Shown here one piece after another: positions 1 to 7,113 of a DNA stretch of 37,151 nucleotides; the first letter of the stretch is position 1; every line of letters starts with the position of its first letter. Location of the stretch: positions 1-37,151 of the forward strand of contig JASLNT010000102.1 of assembly GCA_030745875.1 (NCBI GenBank), given 5' to 3'. The stretch is from Phycisphaerae bacterium (GTDB lineage Bacteria > Planctomycetota > Phycisphaerae > SM23-33). The notes under the pieces are model-generated. The model ran no database searches and was not told the DNA's origin. It saw only the letters and a program-made list of their open reading frames with translations. A program made the position numbers and the translations under genes.

Positions 1-30
1 GCGAATGGCATCCTTGCCGCTTTCACCCAT
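1..30 (-). CDS. First ten codons of an ORF, possibly a transposase (partial)
   Basis: ATG at 28-30 (minus) is preceded by GGAG with a 7-nt gap. It reads MGESGKDAIR before the window ends. The start signals are good, but ten residues cannot establish a family. The peptide resembles N-termini I remember for planctomycete IS1380-type transposases, and the position just inside the break of the discoidin gene fits that. Confidence 0.35.
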   Translation of the reverse strand, partial: MGESGKDAIR

Positions 31-137
31 TGGATTCTCCAGTTTTGCTGCCTTTGATCTTGAGGAAACCCTTTGTTTATGCGGTCGAACGATGCTCTAT
101 TATACCCAAGGACGAAACCTAAACCAGGAAATCCGGG
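1..137 (-). mobile_element. Possible end of an insertion sequence (IS1380-like?)
   Basis: Three things are visible on the minus strand: a loss of protein-like character of the host gene near 138; a perfect TATAAT at 99-104 without a good -35 box; and a short ORF with its own ribosome-binding site beginning at 30. The sequence just inside the boundary, CCCCGGATTTCCTGG, starts with a run of C, as many IS1380-type ends do. The other end lies outside the window, so the terminal inverted repeat and target duplication cannot be checked. The family assignment is a guess from memory. Confidence 0.35.
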
Positions 138-953
138 GTAAGATGCGCCAGGCCTCAGGAGTTTCATCTTGCTGATGCGATAGGTGAAGTAGGCGGCCTG
201 CCCGGCGGTGGGGCGGATGACGCGACACTTCCGCCCAAGAATCGTCTCGATCTTGCTTGTTCCGACGGGGTGTTCGGCGAATCCGTGGTCGGCGGGCGTT
301 TTGGAACAGTCGATTTCATCAATCAAGTAGAGTTTCCCAAGCGGGTCTCCCAGATCTACCAGCGGACGCTTCCTGACTTCCTCAAGAGCTTTCTTCAACG
401 CAGCCTGCCGCAGCGCTTCCTTGCGGGCCTCCTCCGCCTTGCGGGCCAGGTGCGCCTTGTACGCCTCGGGCGTGTGTTCGTAGATTGCGATTTCTGAGAA
501 GTTAGCTCCGGGCGTTTTCTTAGTCAGACGGATGTAACGAGTCTCAACGTTCAGGTCGACCGACGCCCACTTCAGATACGATCCGCAGTCGTAGCTGGCC
601 AGTTTTCTCCACTTGCCCGGGCTGCCCGAGGATATCTCGACCTCGCCCTTGCCGTTTGTGTCGAATATCCAGAGTTTTGACAGCGGTCTGGACCGTCCCA
701 GGTCCAGGTGAACGCTGAAGGGATATTTGCGGTTGTGTTTGGAGTTGATCTTCCAACTGCTTGAGGGCTTGCCTGCGGGCGGACCGATTATCAGCTTCTG
801 CTCGTCGACCAGACCGTCCGGCTGGCCGAGACCGGTTTCGTTGGTGATCATAGCGGGCTTGAGCTCCACCCGCGTTTCCTGGGCTCCCAGAGGCCGGATC
901 GGAATCGACACGACCATAGCGACAGCGATATATAGAGCTCTGCGTGGAATCAT
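1..953 (-). CDS. Secreted discoidin-like protein, probably interrupted by a mobile element (partial)
   Basis: The minus-strand frame opens with an ATG at 953 and stays open to the window edge. GGAG lies about 10 nt upstream. The N-terminus is signal-peptide-like (MIPRRALYIAVAMVVSIPI, with a likely cut after LGA). Residues of about 30-155 look like an F5/8 type C (discoidin) fold: they contain HLDLGRSRPLSKLWIF and end in RYIRLTKK...FSEIAIYE. A Lys/Arg/Glu-rich helix follows (about 165-200), then a domain containing LYLIDEIDCSKTPADHG and AAYFTYRISKMKLLRPGASY. From about residue 272 (position 138) the translation stops resembling a folded domain and instead crosses a TATAAT box and a second start codon. 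I infer that the native gene ends there and the rest is inserted DNA. The function is unknown; carbohydrate binding is the usual role of the first domain. It starts 79 nt after the third propeller-cytochrome gene on the same strand and could be co-transcribed with it. Confidence 0.6.
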   Translation of the reverse strand, partial: MIPRRALYIAVAMVVSIPIRPLGAQETRVELKPAMITNETGLGQPDGLVDEQKLIIGPPAGKPSSSWKINSKHNRKYPFSVHLDLGRSRPLSKLWIFDTNGKGEVEISSGSPGKWRKLASYDCGSYLKWASVDLNVETRYIRLTKKTPGANFSEIAIYEHTPEAYKAHLARKAEEARKEALRQAALKKALEEVRKRPLVDLGDPLGKLYLIDEIDCSKTPADHGFAEHPVGTSKIETILGRKCRVIRPTAGQAAYFTYRISKMKLLRPGASYPGFPGLGFVLGYNRASFDRINKGFPQDQRQQNWRIQWVKAARMPF

Positions 954-1032
954 GATTGTCACTCCGGGCGATTAGTATAGCTGAACGTGTCGGCGATGGA
1001 AACCGAGAGAGTCTTGTCCGGAGATCGCGTTT

Positions 1033-2970
1033 CTAGAGCGACATGACGTATTCCGCCAGGTCGGCAAGTTCTTGTTTGCTCAGGTTTGACGTCTTACCGT
1101 GATGGTCGTTTGGATTGTGCTCTTTCGACAGCACGTCGAGTATTGTCGCCGCCTGGCCTTGGGACAGATACGGCGCCGTCCGCCAGACTTCCACAAGTGT
1201 CGGCGTGTCGTATTCCGTCCGATTCTTCGCATCCAGGCCAATCGCTGTTCCGACGAAATGCTTCTTTTGATCGGTGAAAAGCGCGCCGCTGTGGCACGAT
1301 GCGCATCCGGCGGTTTTGAACACCTTCCGACCTCGCAGCGCAGCCGGGCTCAGCTTGCCGCCTACCAGAACAGGGCTTGGTGCGGGCTTGATCGATTCAA
1401 GGTATTCACAGATCGCGACAACATCCTCTTCTTCTCGTACTGCGAACTGGACGAATTGTATGTGCGATCGGACAGTCGCCTTCGCATTGGCGTCGACACC
1501 GGTCCTGATCGTTGGCTGTTCTCGCGACATAATTCTCCCCGTGATCATTGACGGCGGGGTCTTGTGCGCCCAGACCAGCGACTTTCCGCTCTTGGGGTTG
1601 CCCAGTCCGTCGTTCATGAGGTCCCAGTTCAGCCCGTCAGTCCTGCCGCCGGGATGGCAACTGGCGCAACTCAGCCAATTCTGGAAACACATCCTCGCAT
1701 CGTTAAACAGCATCTCGCCGCGCCTTAACGTGGTCATTCCCCGCTTCGGCCCCAGGGCGACGGACCTGACTTTCGGTTTGTTCTTTGGATTGGCCGGGGG
1801 CGAGATGTCCACAACGCTGAGGCTGTCTGTGAAATACTCTCCGACATAGGCTTTGGAGCCCATGATAACCATGCTGCGAGGCCCGACGCCCGCCAACCGC
1901 ACGCGCCGCCGCCCCAGCTTCCGGAAGAATGAAAGATCGTTTGGGACCCAGTTGACTTTCTTCTCGGAAGCAATCCTAGCCAATCCCGCCAGCACGGATG
2001 GCATGTTGATCACGCTGATCTCGTGTGTGTCGGCGTGAGAGACGCACAACGTTTTGCTGTCGGCCGACCAGGCGATCGCCCACGGATTGGCCGCACCATG
2101 GTCGATATCGTCCAGCGGAATGGAGTTGATTGTCCTGTTGGCGATGTCTATGACGCCGATCATGTTGGTGTTTGCCCATCCTCGCTCGATTTGGGTTCGG
2201 GGCAGTTGGTATCGACCTATTCGGTGCGTCAGCGCCGCGTACTTCCCATCAGGCGAGATCCGCACTTGGCGGAGATTCGTGGACCCGTCGTGGAGTTTGA
2301 TGGTTGAGACGATCTTCCGTGATGCGGTGTCTATGACCGAGACCTCTGCGGCGGTGAAACTCGTGCGGAACGCTCCGGCGGGAAGATGGTTGGCGACGAT
2401 GAGCGTTTTGCGATCCTTCGATATATCCGCGCTGACCGGTTGACGAATCACCGGGATCGATGCGGTCTGCTTGCCCGCGGTTACGTCCACCACGCCGATG
2501 GCGTTACTGAATTGGTTGCAGACGTATACGGTCTTTCCGTCCGGACTGATCACGGGCGAGATTGGCGTGTGTCCTACGGGTATCCGGGCGGTGACCCTTC
2601 GATTCTTGATATCTATTACAAACAGCTTACCTTTGGCTCCGCCTGCGGTTACGTAGAGTTTGGCGCCGTCTGGTGAGATAGCTACACCGCTCACCGTCAT
2701 GCCGATGTCAATACTGGATGTGACCTTGCAGGTTGCAACGTCGAACACATCCACCCGCCCGGCCGTTGCCTGGGCGATGTAAATCGTCTTCTGCGTTTTG
2801 TTGGCGACCATCGCTATCGGAGAGAGATACCCCGCCGCCTTACCTCCTCCGGGCCCATCTTTTGCTTCGGTGGTCCGGGCCCGAAAGGGATCGGCCGCTG
2901 CGACCGCAATCGCCGCCAGAATCAACAGCCCCGCAACGCGCGGGAGCCTGTTCGTTGCAAAGTCGTCCAT
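1033..2970 (-). CDS. Secreted YVTN beta-propeller / di-haem cytochrome c protein, copy 3
   Basis: This 645-aa protein is last of three tandem paralogues in transcription order. It has a Sec-type signal peptide (LLILAAIAVAAA). A YVTN/YncE-like seven-bladed propeller spans about 50-400, with repeated ISPDGKTVYV-like blades. A cytochrome c peroxidase/MauG-like C-terminal domain follows, with two haem c sites, CASCH at 435-439 and CASCH at 556-560. It ends in the family signature TPTLVEVWRTAPYL. By family it should act outside the cytoplasmic membrane as an electron-transfer or peroxidase-like protein; the propeller may hold a substrate or partner. Compared with its neighbours it carries about ten extra residues near 478-488 (RIMSREQPTI) between the haem sites and a drifted CHPGG in place of CHPDG. 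Start ATG 2970 has AGGA upstream and lies 17 nt after the preceding stop, so it is translated from the same transcript. Confidence 0.85.
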   Translation of the reverse strand: MDDFATNRLPRVAGLLILAAIAVAAADPFRARTTEAKDGPGGGKAAGYLSPIAMVANKTQKTIYIAQATAGRVDVFDVATCKVTSSIDIGMTVSGVAISPDGAKLYVTAGGAKGKLFVIDIKNRRVTARIPVGHTPISPVISPDGKTVYVCNQFSNAIGVVDVTAGKQTASIPVIRQPVSADISKDRKTLIVANHLPAGAFRTSFTAAEVSVIDTASRKIVSTIKLHDGSTNLRQVRISPDGKYAALTHRIGRYQLPRTQIERGWANTNMIGVIDIANRTINSIPLDDIDHGAANPWAIAWSADSKTLCVSHADTHEISVINMPSVLAGLARIASEKKVNWVPNDLSFFRKLGRRRVRLAGVGPRSMVIMGSKAYVGEYFTDSLSVVDISPPANPKNKPKVRSVALGPKRGMTTLRRGEMLFNDARMCFQNWLSCASCHPGGRTDGLNWDLMNDGLGNPKSGKSLVWAHKTPPSMITGRIMSREQPTIRTGVDANAKATVRSHIQFVQFAVREEEDVVAICEYLESIKPAPSPVLVGGKLSPAALRGRKVFKTAGCASCHSGALFTDQKKHFVGTAIGLDAKNRTEYDTPTLVEVWRTAPYLSQGQAATILDVLSKEHNPNDHHGKTSNLSKQELADLAEYVMSL

Positions 2971-2987
2971 GATAGTATTTCCTGTTT

Positions 2988-4937
2988 CTAGAGCGACAGA
3001 ACGTACTCCGCCAGATCGGACAGCTCTTTCTTCGTCAGATTCGATGTTTTACCGTGCTGGTCCCTTGGATTGTACCTCTTCGACAGGACTTCGAGTATTG
3101 TCACGGCGCGTCCGTTGTAGAGATACGGAGCCGTCCGCCATACTTCAATCAGTGTGGGCGTGTCGAACTTTGTCTTGGTCTCGCCGCCCTTGCCCGTTCC
3201 TACGTCGTGTCTTTCAAGGTCAGTGAACAGCTTGCCGCTGTGGCACGTGTCGCATCCGGCGGTTTTGAATAACTTTTCGCCTTTCCGTGCGGCGGGGCTC
3301 AGCTTGCCATTGATCAGCATCGGGCTTGGATTTGGCTCGATCGATTTGAGATACTCGTGGATCGCCAGAGCGTCCTTTCTGGGGCGCAGGGCAAACTGGG
3401 CGAATCGTATCTTCCCCAGAATGGCGATCTTGGCGTTGGCCCTCAAGCCGGTGATCATCATCGGAGGGGTCTCGGGGGACAGCAGCATCGACTTGGTGTT
3501 CTTGGGATCGCCCGTTCCGCTGCTCATCATATCCCAATTCAGCCCGTCAGTTCTTCCGTCCGGATGGCAGGAGGCGCAACTCTGCCACATCTGGAAACAC
3601 ATCTTCTCGGCGTCGTTGAAGAGCATTTCACCGCGCCTGACCGTTGTCATTTCAGTTTTGGGTCCAAGGGCGATCATCTCCACCTTTGGTTCGTTCTTTG
3701 CTTTGTCTTTGGGATTGGTTGTGGGTTTGGGTCTTACAGAGATGTCCACTATGCTAAGGCTGTCGGTGAAGTACTCGCCGACATAGGCTTTCGCACCGAT
3801 TATCACCATGCTGCGAGGTCCGTTGCCCGCAAGTCTCAGACGCCATCTGGCTCCGATGAGGAAGGAAAGGTCGTTCGGGACGTCCGTGTCTTTCTTCTCG
3901 GTGACGGCCTTGGCGAGCTTGTTCAGCACCCGCGGCATGTCGATCACACTGATCCCGTGCGTGCCGGCGTGGCTTATGCAGAGAGTCTCGCTGTCGGACG
4001 ACCAGGCGACCGCCCAGGGATTGGCCGTACCGAGATCGACGTCGTCCAGCAGAATAGTGTTGACGATCGTCTTCTTGTCGACATCGATGAGGCTGATCGC
4101 ATTGGTGTTCATCCATCCGCGTTCGAGTTGGGTGGTGGGCAGGTGGTATCGGGCCAGCGTGAGCGTTACGGCCGCGTACTTGCCGTCCGGTGATATCTTC
4201 AGCCCGCGAAGGGCCACTGCGCCATTGGGCAACTTAACTTGAATGGGGTCAGCCTTGCCCGCCACATCGAGAATCGTAACTTCCGCAGCCGTATAGTCCT
4301 GGTCGGATGCGGTGGCGGAAAGGTGATTGGCGACAAACAACGTCTTGCCGTCCTTGGAGATATCCAAAGCTGTCGGCTCGCGGGGCACGTACACCGTCTC
4401 GATCTTCTTACCGGTGGTCAGGTCAACCACACTTATCGAGCCGATCGAGACGCCGGAGGCCTGGCGGCCGAAACGGTTGGCCAGGTACGTCTTCTTACCG
4501 TCGGGGCTGACCACCGGCGACATCGGCGTGTGTCCGACGGATATACGGGCGGTGACCTTTCTGCTCTTGATGTCGATTATACACAGTTCGCCTTGGGCTC
4601 CGCCGGCGGTGACGTACAGTGTGGTCCCGTCCGGCGAGATCGCCACACCGCTGACGGGCATTCCGATGGCGATGCTTGCGGTGACCTTTCGAGTCGCAAC
4701 ATCGAACACATCCACCCGTTCGGCCGTTGCTTGGGCGATATAAATCGTCTTGCCCGCCTTGTCGGCGACCATTGCTGTCGGAGAGAGATACTTTGCGGCC
4801 TGGCCTCCTCCCCCCGGTCCGGCCTTCGTTGCCGCGGTGCGGGCGAATACAAGATGGACCATCACCGCCGCACCCGCCGCCAAAATCAACAGTCCCGCCC
4901 GAATGCCTGTAGACCTGCATGTTGCTGAATTACCCAC
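2988..4937 (-). CDS. Secreted YVTN beta-propeller / di-haem cytochrome c protein, copy 2
   Basis: This 649-aa middle gene of the triplet has the same architecture as its neighbours. The signal peptide (GLLILAAGAAVMVHLVFA) is followed by a Gly-rich linker, a YVTN propeller at about 50-425, and a two-haem domain with CASCH at 454-458 and CDTCH at 562-566. The start is GTG at 4937, with AGAGGA about 7 nt upstream; an ATG a few bases earlier is in another frame. Specific differences are a longer loop around residues 157-166 of the propeller (RQASGVSIGS) and a Lys/Pro-rich spacer before the haem domain (about 402-418). The role is expected to be extracytoplasmic redox chemistry, as for the family; the electron donor and substrate cannot be read from the sequence. 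The 17-nt gaps on both sides make it the centre of a single operon. Confidence 0.85.
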   Translation of the reverse strand: MGNSATCRSTGIRAGLLILAAGAAVMVHLVFARTAATKAGPGGGGQAAKYLSPTAMVADKAGKTIYIAQATAERVDVFDVATRKVTASIAIGMPVSGVAISPDGTTLYVTAGGAQGELCIIDIKSRKVTARISVGHTPMSPVVSPDGKKTYLANRFGRQASGVSIGSISVVDLTTGKKIETVYVPREPTALDISKDGKTLFVANHLSATASDQDYTAAEVTILDVAGKADPIQVKLPNGAVALRGLKISPDGKYAAVTLTLARYHLPTTQLERGWMNTNAISLIDVDKKTIVNTILLDDVDLGTANPWAVAWSSDSETLCISHAGTHGISVIDMPRVLNKLAKAVTEKKDTDVPNDLSFLIGARWRLRLAGNGPRSMVIIGAKAYVGEYFTDSLSIVDISVRPKPTTNPKDKAKNEPKVEMIALGPKTEMTTVRRGEMLFNDAEKMCFQMWQSCASCHPDGRTDGLNWDMMSSGTGDPKNTKSMLLSPETPPMMITGLRANAKIAILGKIRFAQFALRPRKDALAIHEYLKSIEPNPSPMLINGKLSPAARKGEKLFKTAGCDTCHSGKLFTDLERHDVGTGKGGETKTKFDTPTLIEVWRTAPYLYNGRAVTILEVLSKRYNPRDQHGKTSNLTKKELSDLAEYVLSL

Positions 4938-4954
4938 GATCGCATTTCCTCTTT

Positions 4955-6820
4955 CTAGAGCGACAGTACGTACTGGGCGAGGTCGCCCCGTTCCTTCTGG
5001 GTCAATTTCGATGTCTTACCGTGCTGGTGCTTGGGATTGTGCTTTCTCGACAGCACGTCAAGTATGGTCGCCGCCTGGCCCTTATACAGATACGGTGCGG
5101 TCCGCCAGACTTCGATGAGTGTCGGTGTGTCGAACGCCTTCCCGCTGACGTTATGCTTCTTTTGGTCGGTGAAGAACTCACCGCTGTGACACGAGTTGCA
5201 CTGGGCTTTGTTGTTGAACAGCAGTTTGCCTCGCTGTGCGGCTAGGCTTGGTTTGCTATTGACCAGAAACGGGCTCGGCGCGGGCTTGAGCGATTTGAGA
5301 TACGCGAGGATCGCCAGGGCGTTCTTCTCGGGCTGCACGGAGAACAGGGCAAATCGTATCTTCTTGCGGACGGTTTCCTTGGCGTCGGTCCTGATACCGG
5401 TGATCATCGACGGTGGAGTCTTGTGCGCCCAGAGCAGCGATTTGGTGTTCTTGGGATTGCCCATCCCGTCGTTGAAGAGATCCCAGTTCAGCCCGTCGGA
5501 TCTTCCGTCCGGGTGGCAGGTGGCGCAGCCTTGCCATTGCTGGAAGCTGATGCTCGCATCGTTGAACAGCATCTCACCGCGTCTGACCTCGGTCATGGCG
5601 GTTTTGGGGCCCAGGGCGATCGATTCGATCTTTGGTTTGGCTTTTGCCGGCGCGATGTCCGCCACACTGAGGCTGTCGGTGAAGTATTCGCCGACAAACG
5701 CTTTCGTCCCAATCAGCGTTATGCAGCGGGGCCCCTTGCCGGTCAGTTTTATACGTCTTCGCAAGCCGACCAGGAACGATAGGTCGTTCCGTACGTTCTG
5801 ATCTTGCTCTTTGGCGAGGGCCTTGCCGAATTTGGCCAGCAGGGCGGTCATGTCGATCACGCTGATCTCGTGCGAACCGGCGTGGGTTACGCAGAGTCTC
5901 TTGCTGTCCGACGACCAGGCCAGGGCCCACGAATTGGGCGCGCCTTTGTCGACGTCGTCGGTCACGATGGTGTTGACCAGCTTGCGGCCGGGAACGTCGA
6001 CAATGCTCAGGGCGTTGGTGTTCATCCAATGGCGTTCGAGACTGGTGGTTGGCAGGCGGAATCTTGCCAGCGTGTGGGTTACCGCCGCGTACTTGCCGTC
6101 CGGCGAGACGCGCACCGCCCGGAGGCTCGTCGATCCGTTGGGGAGTTTGAGAGTCACCGGGTCCCTTCTTGAGGCGGTGTCCAGAATCGTGACCTCGGCG
6201 GCAATGTGCTTTGCACTGGCCGGACCGGCCGGAAAGTGGTTGGCGACGATCAGGACCGAACCGTCCTTCGACAGATCGGCGCTGACCGGTTGGCGGGGAA
6301 CATTGATCGTCTTGATCTGCTTGCCCGCGGCGAGCCCCACCACGCCGATGGCGTTGTTGAATCGGTTGCAGACATACGCCGTTTTTCCGTCGGGGCTGAC
6401 TACCGGCGAGATCGGCGTGTGCCCGACGGGTATACGGGCGGTGATTTTTCTGCTCTTGATATCGATTACGCACAGCTTGCCTTGGGCTCCGCCTGCTGTG
6501 ACGTAGAGTGTCGTCCCGTTCGGCGAGATCGCCACACCGCTGACGGGCGGGCCTATGGCGATGGTTGCGGTGACCTTCCGGGCTGCAACGTCGAACACAG
6601 CCACCCGCCCGGCTGTCGCTTGGGCGATGTAGATCGTCTTGCCCGCCTTGTCGGCGACCATTGCAGTTGGAGAGAGATACTTCGCGGCCTGGCCTCCCCC
6701 GGGTCCACTCTTGGGCTCGGCGGTCCGGGCAATCGCCAGATGGGCCACCGCCGCAACCGCCGTCAAAAGCAACAGCCCCGCCCCAGTGCGCGGGAGTCTG
6801 CCCGTTACAAAGTCGCCCAT
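4955..6820 (-). CDS. Secreted YVTN beta-propeller / di-haem cytochrome c protein, copy 1 (operon head)
   Basis: This 621-aa protein is the first gene of the triplet. The frame is open from GTG 6826, but ATG 6820 sits 8 nt after GGGAG while the GTG is only 2 nt from it, so I place the start at 6820. It has a Sec signal peptide (GLLLLTAVAAVAHLAIA), a propeller at about 48-400, and haem c sites CATCH at about 432-436 and CNSCH at about 541-545, ending in the shared FDTPTLIEVWRTAPYL region. A SISFQQWQGCATCHP stretch precedes the first haem; the other copies have an extra Cys there (MCFQ), which this one lacks. It is the shortest copy and has no insertions, so it may be closest to the ancestral form. 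Transcription probably starts in the intergenic region shared with the divergent FAD-dependent oxidoreductase gene. Confidence 0.85.
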   Translation of the reverse strand: MGDFVTGRLPRTGAGLLLLTAVAAVAHLAIARTAEPKSGPGGGQAAKYLSPTAMVADKAGKTIYIAQATAGRVAVFDVAARKVTATIAIGPPVSGVAISPNGTTLYVTAGGAQGKLCVIDIKSRKITARIPVGHTPISPVVSPDGKTAYVCNRFNNAIGVVGLAAGKQIKTINVPRQPVSADLSKDGSVLIVANHFPAGPASAKHIAAEVTILDTASRRDPVTLKLPNGSTSLRAVRVSPDGKYAAVTHTLARFRLPTTSLERHWMNTNALSIVDVPGRKLVNTIVTDDVDKGAPNSWALAWSSDSKRLCVTHAGSHEISVIDMTALLAKFGKALAKEQDQNVRNDLSFLVGLRRRIKLTGKGPRCITLIGTKAFVGEYFTDSLSVADIAPAKAKPKIESIALGPKTAMTEVRRGEMLFNDASISFQQWQGCATCHPDGRSDGLNWDLFNDGMGNPKNTKSLLWAHKTPPSMITGIRTDAKETVRKKIRFALFSVQPEKNALAILAYLKSLKPAPSPFLVNSKPSLAAQRGKLLFNNKAQCNSCHSGEFFTDQKKHNVSGKAFDTPTLIEVWRTAPYLYKGQAATILDVLSRKHNPKHQHGKTSKLTQKERGDLAQYVLSL

Positions 6821-6862
6821 AATCACATCTCCCGTTTTGGTGTCGAGCGATTGTCGCCTATT

Positions 6863-6890
6863 AACGTATAGAACGTACTCATGGCGTCAA
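6863..6890 (-). promoter_or_regulatory. Candidate promoter of the triple cytochrome operon
   Basis: Minus-strand TTGACG (6885-6890), 16-nt spacer, TACGTT (6863-6868). The -35 is good and the -10 weak. It lies about 45 nt upstream of ATG 6820. Confidence 0.3.
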
Positions 6891-6894
6891 TATA

Positions 6895-6908
6895 ACGGGA
6901 AAACCCGT
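6895..6908. promoter_or_regulatory. Palindrome ACGGG-AAAA-CCCGT
   Basis: A perfect 5-bp inverted repeat around AAAA, placed just upstream of the candidate -35 box of the cytochrome operon. The position suits an operator or activator site. It is short enough to arise by chance. Confidence 0.25.
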
Positions 6909-6971
6909 GTATAGGGATAGTCGTTTTTCTGACGGGAAGGGCGGTCCTCGGATTACCATCTGTGGGCTATG

Positions 6972-6988
6972 TGAGCCCGAAGGGCTCA
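6972..6988. repeat. Small perfect hairpin TGAGCCC-GAA-GGGCTCA
   Basis: A 7-bp perfect stem with a GAA loop in the divergent gap between the cytochrome operon and the FAD oxidoreductase gene. No T-tract follows on either strand, so it is not an intrinsic terminator. It could be a dispersed palindromic repeat or a protein-binding site. Confidence 0.35.
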
Positions 6989-7113
6989 ACGGCGCGAACC
7001 CATACTTGATGTCTTGGTAACAAACAGCTGCGTGCATATGTTCTGCTCTCAGCACGGTATCACGGACTTGTCATGATTTCGATGCTCCGGTAAGCTTGTG
7101 TTCGAGGTGTCAT

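Noticed and set aside
5574..6473. Minus-strand frame (299 codons) overlapping the first cytochrome gene
   Set aside because: It lies in another frame of the same strand, inside the propeller region, and is Arg/Gly/Gln-rich with no domain.
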